Notes under the pieces: generated by a model
Databases searched by the model: none
What the model was told of the DNA's origin: nothing
The model's input: the letters and a program-made list of their open reading frames with translations, nothing else
NCBI GenBank assembly: GCA_934646185.1
Contig: CAKUEH010000010.1
Span: forward strand, 8,986-72,985
Direction: 5' to 3'
Length of the DNA stretch: 64,000 nucleotides
DNA from: an uncultured Oscillospiraceae bacterium
Lineage (GTDB): Bacteria > Bacillota > Clostridia > Oscillospirales > Oscillospiraceae
Program-made: the position numbers and the translations under genes
Shown: piece after piece, positions 1 to 10,025 of the stretch
How positions within the stretch are numbered: the stretch's first letter is position 1
Layout: each line of letters starts with the position of its first letter

Positions 1-79
1 GCACGCGGTTTTTGCTGCCGCGGGACTCGATCCCCCGCGCTCTCGTTTGATATTTTTTGATTATTTGTGAAATTATCTG

Positions 80-108
80 TTGAATTATGAATTTTTCTTC
101 GCTATACT
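80..108 (+). promoter_or_regulatory. Predicted sigma-A promoter of rhaA
   Basis: TTGAAT (80-85) and TATACT (103-108) are separated by exactly 17 bases. The expected start lies about 30 bases before the AAAGGAG ribosome binding site of rhaA. The 79 bases before it hold no gene. A GC-rich dyad at about 19-39 may be the end of an upstream transcript. The flank is AT-rich, unlike the coding DNA around it. Confidence 0.6.
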
Positions 109-142
109 ACAGGCAGGCATTCAAATTGAAAGGAGCATTCGC

Positions 143-1423
143 ATGTTTTATACTCCCACAGATGACAGCATCCTCGAAGGCTATCAAAACGCGAAGGCCG
201 TCTATGCTTCGCTGGGCCTGGATACGGAACGGGCGCTGGCGCAGTTTGAGAAGGTCGGCATTTCCATCCACAGCTGGGCCGGCGACGATGTGACCGGCTT
301 CGAGATCCACGAGGGCAGCGTGCATTCCGAGAACACCGTCACCGGCAACTACCCCGGCCGCGCGAGAAACGGCGACGAGCTACGGCAGGATCTGGAGCAG
401 GCCATGCGCTTTTCCCCCTGCACGCACCGGCTGGGCCTGCAGAGCATGTACGCAGAGCCCAAAACGCCGAAGGAGCGCTGCGACTACGGCGTCGAGGACT
501 TCCGCAGCTGGATCGACTTCGCGAAAAAGCATCACATGGCGGTCGATTACAACGTCTCCTATTTTACGCACCCGATGATGAAGGACGGCTGCTCGCTGGC
601 CTCGCCGGACGACGCGGTGCGCGCCTATTGGGTCAGGGCCGGGATCAACGGGCGGCGCATCTGCGAGGCCATCGGCCGTGAGCTCGGCTGCACGGTATTC
701 AACAACACCTGGACGCCGGACGGCGTCAAAGACAACACCGTTGACCGCATGGGCTACCGCGCGCGGCTGAAGGACTCGCTCGACCAGATCTACGCCGAGC
801 CGCTCGACAGCCGGTATCTGTGCGACTGCATGGAGGGCAAGGTCTTCTCTATCGCCAACGAGTGCTTCACCGCGGGCTCGCATGACTTTTATATCGCATA
901 CGCCGCGAAAAACCAGAAAGGTCTGACCATCGACACCGGCCACTTCCATCCGACGGAAAATTACGCGGATAAGATCTCCGCCGTGTTCCCGTTCGTCGAC
1001 GGCATGATGTTCCATCTGTCGCGCGGCGTGCGCTGGGACTCCGACCACACGCTGACGCAGGACGAGCCATATCTGTTCCAGGTCTTTCAGGAGCTCGTGC
1101 GCGCGGATCTGTTAAATAAGCGCGTCGCCATCGGGTTGGACTTCTTCGACGCGCAGGTCAACCGCGTCACGGCATGGATCGTCGGTCTCCGCGCCGCGGG
1201 AAAGGCGCTGCTCGCCGCGCTGCTGGAGCCGACCGCGCTGATGCGCGAGGCGGAATATGCCGGAAATCTCGGCAAGCGGATGGCCATGCTGGACGAATGC
1301 AAAAATCTTCCGCTGAACGCGGTCTGGGATTATCTGTGCTGGAAAAAGAACGCCGGCGTCGGCATGAGCTGGCTTGACGAGATGGACCGCTATGAACGCG
1401 AGGTCCAGAGAAAGCGGGTGTGA
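143..1423 (+). CDS. rhaA: L-rhamnose isomerase
   Basis: Converts L-rhamnose to L-rhamnulose in the cytoplasm, the first step of isomerase-type rhamnose catabolism. The 426-residue product has the family's usual length. It matches the E. coli enzyme throughout from memory: SWAGDDVTGFE near residues 45-54, the metal-site blocks DTGHFHPTE (264-272) and RWDSDH (297-302), and GLDFFDAQ (331-338). The in-frame ATG at 143 is chosen over the earlier one at 80 because AAAGGAG sits just before it. The kinase and aldolase of the pathway are not in the window and could lie upstream. The next gene's GTG start overlaps this stop codon, so the two are translationally coupled. Confidence 0.95.
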   Translation: MFYTPTDDSILEGYQNAKAVYASLGLDTERALAQFEKVGISIHSWAGDDVTGFEIHEGSVHSENTVTGNYPGRARNGDELRQDLEQAMRFSPCTHRLGLQSMYAEPKTPKERCDYGVEDFRSWIDFAKKHHMAVDYNVSYFTHPMMKDGCSLASPDDAVRAYWVRAGINGRRICEAIGRELGCTVFNNTWTPDGVKDNTVDRMGYRARLKDSLDQIYAEPLDSRYLCDCMEGKVFSIANECFTAGSHDFYIAYAAKNQKGLTIDTGHFHPTENYADKISAVFPFVDGMMFHLSRGVRWDSDHTLTQDEPYLFQVFQELVRADLLNKRVAIGLDFFDAQVNRVTAWIVGLRAAGKALLAALLEPTALMREAEYAGNLGKRMAMLDECKNLPLNAVWDYLCWKKNAGVGMSWLDEMDRYEREVQRKRV

Positions 1424-2256
1424 GCGTGGACGAACAGCTCCAACGGAAGAATTTCCGCTTTCAGGCGCATAAATCGCTCGGCTTCTGCGCCTCCATCCCT
1501 GAAGACGCATACGACTGCCTGTCCGGCATCTACGGTCTTCCCGCGCAGGCCCTGCGCGAGGAAGCGGAGCGCTGCGCGCATCTGACCGAACAGGCCGCCG
1601 CCGCGCTCCTGCGCGGGCAGCCGCTGCGGGAGGAGCTGTGGCGGGAGCCGTGTACGATCAGCATTCTGGGCGACTCCATCAGCAGCTATCAGGCCAGCTT
1701 CTGGCGCATGTTAAAGCGTGCGCTGCGCGGCTGCCCCGTCCGCTTCTGCGACCATTCGATCTCCGGCCAGACCTCCGGCGAATTGTTCATCACCATGTAT
1801 CCGTCCATTTTCCAGTCCCATGCCGATCTCGCGCACCTCATGATCGGCACGAACGACTGCCGCCGGACTGTGGACGCGCCGCACGCGCTGCATACCGGAC
1901 TGGAGGAATTCGAGAAAAACGTCCGCTTTTTGCTCGCCTCCCTGCAATCCGACGGCACGCGGACCGTCGTCTCCTCCATCCCGCCGGTCGACCAGCAGAA
2001 GATCAACGCCGTGTTCCCGGAATACCGGCTCGAATATTTTGAGCCCGACCGGGCAGCCTTCAACGGCGTCCTGCGGCGGGCCGCGGAGGACTTCGGCGCC
2101 GTCTTCAACGACATGGAGCCGGTCTACGCGGCCTTCTCCCCCGCCGAGCTGACCATTGAAGACGGCGTGCATCTGAACGGGCACGCGCACGGTCTGCTGG
2201 CCGCGCGGGTATGGGCGCTGTTTCAATCCATCCGAACCGAACAGACGGCCGGCTGA
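1420..2256 (+). CDS. SGNH/GDSL-family hydrolase, probable carbohydrate esterase
   Basis: 278 residues with no signal peptide, so probably cytoplasmic. The SGNH blocks are visible: ILGDSISS with the nucleophile Ser at about 86, SGQTSG (block II Gly, about 115-120), GTND (143-146) and DGVH (about 248-251) with the catalytic Asp and His. A region of about 75 residues precedes the GDS block. The GTG start overlaps the rhaA stop as GTGA; a second GTG two codons later is possible. Coupling to rhaA suggests deacetylation of acetylated rhamnose-containing saccharides, but this is inference. The substrate cannot be read from the sequence. Confidence 0.8.
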   Translation: MSVDEQLQRKNFRFQAHKSLGFCASIPEDAYDCLSGIYGLPAQALREEAERCAHLTEQAAAALLRGQPLREELWREPCTISILGDSISSYQASFWRMLKRALRGCPVRFCDHSISGQTSGELFITMYPSIFQSHADLAHLMIGTNDCRRTVDAPHALHTGLEEFEKNVRFLLASLQSDGTRTVVSSIPPVDQQKINAVFPEYRLEYFEPDRAAFNGVLRRAAEDFGAVFNDMEPVYAAFSPAELTIEDGVHLNGHAHGLLAARVWALFQSIRTEQTAG

Positions 2257-2270
2257 ACCGGCATAAAATG

Positions 2271-2306
2271 ACCGCAGGGACATGTCTGCATGTCCCTGCG
2301 GTTTTT
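2271..2306. terminator. Rho-independent terminator between convergent operons
   Basis: A perfect 14-bp stem (ACCGCAGGGACATG and its complement) with a TCTG loop is followed by TTTTT on the plus strand. It ends the rhaA transcript. The minus-strand gene stops at 2313, so the dyad may also serve the opposing operon, though its tail there is poor in U. Confidence 0.85.
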
Positions 2307-2312
2307 GTCGCT

Positions 2313-4295
2313 TCAGTTCATCCGGAAATCCATCCGGTACGGCACGGGCGCGATTTTTTCCGCCGCCTCACGTCCGAGGCCGTACTTTTTCTGCTGGAGC
2401 GCGAGCCATACCTCCGACATCGTCTGCTCGCCCTCGCGAATATCGGGCACGATCAGCCCGCCGTCCTGCAGCAGGATCGCCTCTGCCTCCTCCAGCCGCT
2501 CCAGTCCGACCAGCGCCTGCGCTTCGGACAGCCGGACGCGCGGCAGCACCCGCAGCTCCGGCGGCGCAGCCGCGATCAGACGCAGCGCTTCGCCGTACTG
2601 CCGCGCCTCCAGCAGCACCCGCAGCGCGAATTTCAGCACGGACGCGTCCTCCGGCGCGGCCTCGGCCGCCTGACGCGCGTATACCGCGGCGCGCTCCGGC
2701 TCGTCCTGCATGAGGTGCAGACAGCTGCATGCGTATTTTACCCAGGCACAGCACGCGAGACTGTCGGCGCGTGCAAGCGCGTCCCGTGCATCCGCAAAGC
2801 GCCCCTGCGTCAGCAGCGCCGCACCGAGCTGCAGCCAGGTGTGCCAGTTTTCACGCGCCGCACCCTGCGCCGCCTGCGCAAGAAGCGGGAGATAGCGCGC
2901 ATCCGGCAGCCAGGACGATACCGGCTCGCGCGGGTCGTATTCGCCCATCGCCCCGCGTTCGAGCAGCGCGCGCCACGGCGCCTGCTCCGCGCCCGGCTCG
3001 CCGAAGTCCAGCTGCGGCGACAGCGGCGGCTCGCCCGCGTGCGCGCGCCGCAGGTTTTCCAGCGCGCCCCAGCCGCTTCCGCGGCAAAGAAGCGCCTGCG
3101 CCGGGCGCTTTGCCATGGTGTCGCGCGTCTGCCGCAGCAGCTGTTCCAGCCGCTCCTGCGGGATGAGCGTCTCGAGCCGCGCTTCCACCGCCGCCTGCGC
3201 GCCGTGCCACGCGCCGTGGATCTGCGCCGGGTCGGCGTTCATCGCACCGTAGGCCTCCAGCCATTCCCACGCCGTGCGCGGCGGCATGGGCAGGCACTCA
3301 TACTGCGTCTGCGCAAGCCCCGCCTGAATTTCGATGTAGCGGTCGTCCGGGCCTCCGGACAGGAATTCCTGCCACCGCGCGCTTCCGCGCGTCTGGCCCC
3401 AGACGAACAGCTTCCGCCCGCGCTGGCGGCGCGTCGAGGTCTGCACCAGCCCCCAGCCGTCCGCGTTCAGGTGCGCGATATACTTCCGCCGCTCCGGCGC
3501 GATCTTCCAAAAATGGTCGACCGCCTTCGGATTGTTCACCGGGTAGGTCACGTCGTCGCCGCCGCGGTCGACCGGCACGCTGTCCTTGAAGATCACGCCG
3601 TCCCGCGCGACATACGCCGCGTCCGCCGGAACGACCACGCGCCCGCCGCGCCATTCCGGCACGGCGATATTGCTCCACCAGTAGGTCGGGACGGTCTGCG
3701 CGTTTTCATTGACCAGCCGCATCCGCGCCAGCAGCACCCGCGAGCCGTCCGGCAGGAAAAAATCCATCTGGAAGCTCACGCCGCGCAGCCGCTCGTATTC
3801 ATACATGCGCAGCACCGGCGTGCCGTCCGCGAGCTGCGTCCGGGCGGCGAACAGCGGCGAGCAGGTGAACGGGTTATGGCCGATGATCGAGGCGTTCCAC
3901 TCCACGCCGCCGGAAAACCACGAATTGCGCATGGCGAGATTGCCGGCGTACAGCGTTTTGTTCTGATACAGCAGATCTCTGCCGGACGCCTTGTCTGTCA
4001 GCGAGATCAGCCGTCCGCCGAGCTCCGGCAGAAACCGCGCGCGCAGAAATTCGTTTTCCAGCACGATGCTGCGATAACAGCGCTCCGTCTGCTCGCGCGT
4101 GTACACGTCCTGCGGCCGGTACGGGAACACGTTGCTCCGGAAGCCGTAGCCGAGGAAGATCTCGTCGTCCTCGTCGAGCACGGCCTTTGTGTTCTGCTGC
4201 ACGTTGGCCAGTCCCTCCAGCCCCGGCAGACTGCTCTGCTCCCCGATCCGGACCGACCGGATCCGGTAGTCCTCCTGATAGAATTCCGTCATCAT
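2313..4295 (-). CDS. DUF5107 domain protein with TPR-like C-terminal half
   Basis: About 660 residues with no signal peptide. The N-terminal half carries the mutarotase-like DUF5107 pattern: LPELGGRLISL, NSWFSGGVEWN, then PTYWWSNIAVPE. The C-terminal half is alpha-helical and Ala/Leu-rich, reading like tetratricopeptide repeats (WLQLGAALLTQGRFADARDA). DUF5107 proteins are common beside glycoside hydrolases in gut bacteria, and their biochemical role is not settled. The start is uncertain: tandem ATGs at 4295 and 4292 have no good Shine-Dalgarno, and the frame stays open upstream. It is the last gene of the minus-strand glycan locus, 100 bases after the GH98 gene. Confidence 0.75.
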   Translation of the reverse strand: MMTEFYQEDYRIRSVRIGEQSSLPGLEGLANVQQNTKAVLDEDDEIFLGYGFRSNVFPYRPQDVYTREQTERCYRSIVLENEFLRARFLPELGGRLISLTDKASGRDLLYQNKTLYAGNLAMRNSWFSGGVEWNASIIGHNPFTCSPLFAARTQLADGTPVLRMYEYERLRGVSFQMDFFLPDGSRVLLARMRLVNENAQTVPTYWWSNIAVPEWRGGRVVVPADAAYVARDGVIFKDSVPVDRGGDDVTYPVNNPKAVDHFWKIAPERRKYIAHLNADGWGLVQTSTRRQRGRKLFVWGQTRGSARWQEFLSGGPDDRYIEIQAGLAQTQYECLPMPPRTAWEWLEAYGAMNADPAQIHGAWHGAQAAVEARLETLIPQERLEQLLRQTRDTMAKRPAQALLCRGSGWGALENLRRAHAGEPPLSPQLDFGEPGAEQAPWRALLERGAMGEYDPREPVSSWLPDARYLPLLAQAAQGAARENWHTWLQLGAALLTQGRFADARDALARADSLACCAWVKYACSCLHLMQDEPERAAVYARQAAEAAPEDASVLKFALRVLLEARQYGEALRLIAAAPPELRVLPRVRLSEAQALVGLERLEEAEAILLQDGGLIVPDIREGEQTMSEVWLALQQKKYGLGREAAEKIAPVPYRMDFRMN

Positions 4296-4354
4296 CGTCA
4301 ACCATCCGGCCGTCTGCGCAGGCAAAGGGCCGCCTTTCTTCGTAAAATCGATCT

Positions 4355-4381
4355 GCGGGGACGGGCTGCGCCCGTCCCCGC
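4355..4381 (-). terminator. GC-rich intercistronic hairpin
   Basis: A perfect 12-bp stem (GCGGGGACGGGC and its complement) with a three-base loop lies between the GH98 and DUF5107 genes. Only a weak U tract follows on the minus strand, so it may be a partial terminator or an mRNA-stabilising hairpin that lowers expression of the last gene. Confidence 0.5.
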
Positions 4382-4395
4382 GTAATGTGTTCCGA

Positions 4396-7300
4396 TCATT
4401 TGGCAATGAATGTTTTGTGGAAGCGCGCCGCGATCGCCGCGTATTCCGCGCGCGTCGTCCGCCCCTGCGGGTTGAACAGATCGCCGCTGCCGCGGATGAG
4501 CCCGGCTTCAACCGCCCAGCCGAACGCATCGCGCGCATACGCGCTGATCTTTTCCGCATCGCGATAGCCGCTCAGATCCGCGCGGGCGCTGACGTCGATG
4601 CCCTTGTATGCGGCATAGCGGTACAGGATCGTGACCAGCTGCTCTCTGGTGATGGCGTCGCCGACACCGAACGCGCCGCTGCCGTAGCCGTTGACGAGCG
4701 CGTTCCGCTCGGCCCAGACGAGCGCGTCGGCGTAATACGCGCCGCGCTTTGCGTCGGTGAAGCTGCACGTGCCGGAGACCGCCGGGCTGCCGTCCATGCG
4801 GTACAGAACCGCCGTCAGCTGTGCGCGCGTCAGATTTTCAAGCGGCGAGAAGGCGCTGCCGGACGTGCCGTTCATCAGGCCGTTTTCCGCCGCGTACATC
4901 ACGTCGCCGTAATACCACGCGCCGCTTCTGACATCCGCAAAGTCATACGCGGGCTTCGTCTGCGTGGGCCTGGAGACGGGCGCGGGATGCACAGGCACGG
5001 GCGGGACGACCGGCTCATCCGGCTCGGCCGCGTCGTCCTCGCGCGTCACGGTGAAGGAAACGAAGCCGTTGTGCTCGACCGTGATCGTCCATTCGTGCTC
5101 GCCGGTCTTTTCTACCGTGTAATTCATCAGCTTGCGGATGTACACGGAGTCTTCAAACGTGATCTGCGGCTCCTTGTCCATGTCCAGAACGATCACGCTC
5201 GTGCGCAGCTCGTGGTCGGGGTTCGTGTCGGCGGCCATGTTGTCCGCCAGATCGTCCAGCACCTGCAAAACTCTGACGATGCCGATATTGCCGCCGCCGG
5301 TTTTCCAGTCGTCGCTCTCCCAGATCTCCGTGCAGTCATAGCGGTAGTTGCTCAGATCGACGCGGATCTCCTTTTCTCCCTCGGTGAGGACCGCAAAGGC
5401 ATGGTTGCCGAGGGTGACGGACGCGCGGTTGAATTTGTCGGCCGTCAGGTCAAAGTCCGCGCGCATATCGGCCTGCTTGTTTTCCGCGTAGTTCATGACG
5501 TACCAGCTCTTGCCGCTGTGGTTTGCCCATGCGTCGCCGGTATATTCCTGCGTATAGACCTTGTCCAGCTCCGCCTTCAGCGCCTCGGCCGAGCCTAGGT
5601 TCTCGCGGACGACCAGATCGTAGCCCTCCAGCTCGCTCTGCGGGCAGGACGGGGGCACGACGGGGACGATGCCGTATTTGCCGGTCGTGTAATAAAGCCG
5701 GGAGGTATTTCTGTCGATGTTGACGTTATACCAGTTGGCGCTGTCCACGATGACGGCCCTGCAGGCCTCCTTCACCTCTTCGCGGCTGGCGATTTGGATC
5801 TCGCCCTTGACAAGCCGGCTCATCATCGGGGCGATGGAATACTGGTAGGTCGGGATGCGCTTGCCGTTGATGGCCTGCGTCGCGTAACCGGCCTCGTTCA
5901 GGAAGCAGGTCGCGCCGTAGCCCGCCGCGCGCGCGATGGACATGGTGTGCAGATTGCTGGGCATGGACAGGCAGAGGCGCCAGTAATTCTGGAAGATATA
6001 GTCCGTGTCGCCGGTCGTGACCCAGAAGGGCTTGCCGAGCTGCTCGCTCTCCCAGTGCCACCAGTCGGAGGAAATGCCCCAGTTGCCGCAGTATTCGCTC
6101 AGCCAGAGGCCGAGCAGCATCGAATCCGTAACGGAGCGCGCCATGGATTCCTTGTACATCAGAACGATGTTTTCCTTGTTCTCCCGGAACAGCCGCGCCA
6201 TTGCCGGGCTGGATTCCAGGCAGTACTGGAACAGTCCGCCGGGACGCAGCGTGGTATCGGACTCCGCGTCGATGGCGAATTCCTTGTTGGTATCCGTCCA
6301 GATGAACAGCATGCCGTTGTCGACCGCGATCTCCGCAGCCTCGTACAGATAGGCGTTCGGGCTGAGCAGGCCGTTGTGTCTGGGATAGTTGTACATCTCC
6401 GCCGCCGTGAAGCCCTGGAGGCAGGAGTAGGTCTGCGCCAGATGCTCCAGGAATTCGAAGCTGTAGCCGAGCTCGTAGGTGCATTCGCCGCCGTGTACCT
6501 GGAACGCGCAGGGGATGTTGTTCTCCTGGCACTGTCTGATCGCGTTTTCCGCGGCCTCCGCCGCCGTCACATACGGGCAGTACTGGTTGCCGCCGCCGAC
6601 CATTTTCTCGGCGCCCGGCCGGTCATAGCCGTTCGTGGCGGAGAGAATGACCATCATCGTATACGGCTTCAGCTCGTCCGGGACCGCCTCCCATGCGGCC
6701 TTCACCGAATAGCCGGGATCGCTCTGCTCGTAGATCGTCTCCATCGTGTAGACGTAATAGCCGATCAGATACAGCGGGTTTTCCGCGTTGACGACGCGCC
6801 GGAGCTCGGGTTTGGGCTGCGGCGTGACCGCCGTGCTCTTGTCGACCACGAGGATCGCGTTTGCCCAGATCGCGCGCGACGGGCTCTTGGCATCCACCGC
6901 ATAGATCGTCAGACGCTCCGTGCCCTTCGGGATGGCGACCTCGATGTGCTCCGCCGGGTCCGCGGCGTTCATTTCTTTGCTGGTATATACCGGCTTGCCG
7001 TCCGCCTCGACCGTAAAGACCGTCTGGCCGATGTTGTTCATCACGGCGTCGACGCCGATCTCCGCCTTGAGCATCGTCACGCCCATGCCGGCGATATCAT
7101 ACGTGGCAAACGCCTTTGCGTTGCCGGTCAGACCCTTGACGTAGATCTGCTTCTTTCCGTCCGCGTCACGGAGCGTCATTTTGCCGTCCTTCTTCAGCGG
7201 ATCCTTGCCTTCCATGTAGTCATAGATGCTGGTCTGCTCGCTCAGCCAAAGCTCGTTTTCCCCGAGCTCCGGCGCGTCGGGCAGCTCGGGCTCCTCGCTG

Positions 7301-8612
7301 CCGCTGCCGAAGATCAGCTTCGCGTCACCCCACATGGCGTCGTTGGAGCCGTAGTTGCGGTTATCATCGGTCGACAGCTGGCTGCCGGTCGTGGCATACC
7401 AGTAGTTGCGGCATTCCAGCTTCAGTGTCTTCGTGCCGCTGGGGATATCGACCTCGATATGGCGGCTGGAATCCGGATAGACCAGCTCGTCCGCGCCGGT
7501 CTGATAGACGGGCACGCCGTCGGCGTAGACGATAAACTGCGCCGCGTGCTCTTCGATCGCGGTCGGGTCAGCGTCGAGCTTCGCCTTGTGCTCCATATAC
7601 TGGTCGTACCAGTAGTCGCAGATGCCGATATCCGCCGTCAGCTTTTCGGCGTTCATGCCGGTGATGTCATAGATCGCGTAGGAGTCCGGCTTCATGCCGA
7701 GGCCCTTTTCGTAGATCTTCGACTTGCCGTTCATATAGGTCGAGAACGTGGGCAGCTCGTCGAGCTTGTTCAGATAGAACGAATACTGCGGGATCCGGTC
7801 CTTCTGGACGCCGTATGCCGTGTAGTCCAGGCTGATGCGGTTAAAGAAGGAGAGCTGGCTCTTCCAGTCCATGTCGGACAGGTATTTCCATGTCTTGCTG
7901 CTCTTCCGGACCGTCAGCGTCGGGTTGCCCCACTCGGAATCGGAAGCGAAATTCGTGTTCGGGTCGTTGCCAGTCGCCGAGCCGTAGGCCTTGTTGACCA
8001 GCTTCAGCTCCTTCGTGCCCTCGGGAATGTCCACGCTGATATGGCGGCCGTTCGTCGGGTTGAGCAGCTCGCTCCTGTAGATCTGCACGCCGTCGGCGTA
8101 GATCTCAAACTGGCAGCGGCCCTTGGTATTCGTCTCCACGTCGCCGCCGTTTTGCTTCCACGGCTCGAGCTTGGTGAATTCCACACCGATATCGCTTTCA
8201 AATTTCACGGCCTTCAGGCCGGAAATATCGTAAATGATCGTCGCGTCCGGCGCAACGCCGAGGCACTTTTCAAACAGCACCGGCTTCGTTGTATCGCCGT
8301 TCATGTAGATGCCGGAGCCGGGATAGCGTTCCTGCTCCGTGCTGGGATCGCCCGGCGTGTCGCAGTACCACGGATATTCGGAGCAGTGGTTCTTCTGCAC
8401 GCCGAAATCCGCGCCGTGCGCGTCGTTATAGTGCTTCGCGCTTACCCATTCCAGGTCGGAGAGATACACGCCGTCAGCGTTTGCAGAGGTCGACCCCCCC
8501 CGGTTCCAGAATTTGCCTCTGCGTTGGCTGTCACGCTGAGCGCCGGTATCATTCCCAGCAGCAGCGCCGCAGCCAGCAGGAAAGAGGCGATCTGTTTCCA
8601 TTTCTTCTTCAT
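4396..8612 (-). CDS. SLH-anchored GH98 family glycoside hydrolase with NPCBM-like modules (frame broken at a G8 tract)
   Basis: The reconstructed product has about 1,405 residues. Order: signal peptide (MKKKWKQIASF..., cleavage near TANA|E, residue 31), three NPCBM-like modules (about 45-230, 237-445, 455-600) sharing phrases such as KGLGMKPDSYAIYDI, a GH98 catalytic barrel (about 615-940) with its C-terminal domain (to about 1180), and three SLH repeats (about 1210-1405). GH98 enzymes are endo-beta-galactosidases, known to release blood-group A/B oligosaccharides; the substrate here is inferred. As written, the ATG at 8612 with a good GGAAGGG site is one base out of frame with the main 1,401-codon frame, because the G run at 8494-8501 has eight bases. 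The signal-peptide frame stops after 56 codons (8442-8444). Nine G residues would restore one protein. Confidence 0.85.
8494..8501 (-). repeat. G8 homopolymer at the GH98 frame break
   Basis: Eight C on the plus strand are eight G in the coding strand, about seven codons after the predicted signal-peptide cleavage site. The count places the signal peptide and the enzyme in different frames. The site is either a slippage-prone contingency tract or a sequencing or assembly error. Confidence 0.9.
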
Positions 8613-8664
8613 GCGATTCCCTTCCTTTTCACTTATTTTTCATATCGAACAATGGAAGCGCAGC

Positions 8665-9993
8665 TCACGCCTCCAGCAGCTCCACCTCGATGACCGTATC
8701 GATCGGCTCCGGCAGAACGGGACTCGCGCCGAGCGACACGAAGACCAGCTCCGGATAATTCGTGGTGATCCAGTCCTCCACGATCTTCAGCTCCGTTCCG
8801 TCGCGCAGCAGGCGGATCTTTTTGATCTGGCTGCGGCTCACGCCGGGCAGATAGACATAGGTGATCTGGCTCTCCATGACATGGTAATAGAGCTTATTGC
8901 CATTGCGCGTGATGCGGCCGTATTCCGGCTTTTCCAGCTCCGCGCAGCCGCAGCCGTGGATGCTCTCGCCGTTGCGGCGCATCCACCGGCCGACCTCGGC
9001 CAGAATCTGCTCGCATTCCTCGGGAATATCGCCCCGGCGATCCGGGCCGAAATTCAGAAGGAGATTGCCGCCCTTGCTGACGCACTCGACCAGCTTTTTG
9101 ATGACCATGTCCGCGGGCTTGAAATTCTTATCCAGCTGGCAGTAGCCCCAGTTGTTGTTGATCGTCACACCGGATTCCCACACGACGCGCTCGCCCAGCT
9201 CGTTGAACAGGCCGTTCGGCGGAACGATCTGCTCGGGGCTGACAAAGTCGCCGCTGAATTCGTTCGGATGCGCCGTCATAAGAGAGCCGAAGCCGTGGCC
9301 GCCGCATTCGAGGCGGTTGTCGATCATGATCTCCGGCTGCAGCTCGCGCACCATGCGCACCAGCTTTGTCGCCTCCCACGTTTCGCCGATCATATCCGTG
9401 CCCGCCGGGTTCGGATAGGAATAGTCCAGCCAGAGCACGTCGATCTTGCCGTAATTCGTCATCAGCTCGCGCACCTGCCCGTGCATGTACGCAAGATAGC
9501 GGTTAAAATCGCGGCCCTCGTCGGTGACGTCGGGGCGGCTGCGGTCCGGATGGTAGATATCGGCCTTGTGCATGAAATCCGGATGGTGCCAGTCGATGAT
9601 CGAGTAGTACAGGCCCACACGGAGGCCCTCGGCGCGGAACGCATCGACAAATTCGCGGATCAGATCGCGGCCGCAGTACGCCGGCGCCTTGAAATCCGTC
9701 AGCTTCGAGTCAAACAGGCAGAAGCCGTCGTGATGCTTGGTGATCATGACCGCGTATTTCATGCCCGCGTCCTTCGCCATTCTCGCCCACTTCTTCGGAT
9801 CATAGTGCTCGGCCGTAAATTCCTTTGCAAACGGCTCGTATTCCTCAGCCGGGATCTGCTCGATGCTCCGGATCCATTCGCTGTTCTGCCGGCCGGGAAT
9901 GGCGTAGATCCCCCAGTGGATATAAAACCCGAACCGGGCCTCGGTAAACCATGCCGTGCGCTTACGGTAGGCCTCTTTGTCAAATTCGTACAT
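8665..9993 (-). CDS. Alpha-L-fucosidase, glycoside hydrolase family 29
   Basis: Hydrolyses terminal alpha-L-fucose from oligosaccharides. The 442-residue product has no signal peptide, so it should act in the cytoplasm on imported sugars. GH29 landmarks: FGFYIHWGIYAIPG near residue 21, MITKHHDGFCLFDS (about 83-96), and VLWLDYSYPN (about 182-191), whose Asp matches the family nucleophile. It lacks the extra C-terminal carbohydrate-binding modules of many secreted GH29 enzymes. An AAAGGAG site precedes the ATG. It lies between the ABC permeases and the GH98 gene in one transcription direction, so extracellular cleavage, import and defucosylation form a plausible route. Confidence 0.92.
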   Translation of the reverse strand: MYEFDKEAYRKRTAWFTEARFGFYIHWGIYAIPGRQNSEWIRSIEQIPAEEYEPFAKEFTAEHYDPKKWARMAKDAGMKYAVMITKHHDGFCLFDSKLTDFKAPAYCGRDLIREFVDAFRAEGLRVGLYYSIIDWHHPDFMHKADIYHPDRSRPDVTDEGRDFNRYLAYMHGQVRELMTNYGKIDVLWLDYSYPNPAGTDMIGETWEATKLVRMVRELQPEIMIDNRLECGGHGFGSLMTAHPNEFSGDFVSPEQIVPPNGLFNELGERVVWESGVTINNNWGYCQLDKNFKPADMVIKKLVECVSKGGNLLLNFGPDRRGDIPEECEQILAEVGRWMRRNGESIHGCGCAELEKPEYGRITRNGNKLYYHVMESQITYVYLPGVSRSQIKKIRLLRDGTELKIVEDWITTNYPELVFVSLGASPVLPEPIDTVIEVELLEA

Positions 9994-10025
9994 AGCTTTC
10001 TCCTTTTTTGTCTGGTTTGCGGTGC

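Noticed and set aside
2299..4385. A 724-codon open frame on the plus strand opposite the DUF5107 gene
   Set aside because: It is the antisense shadow of the DUF5107 gene. It has an Arg/His/Pro-rich composition and no recognisable domain.
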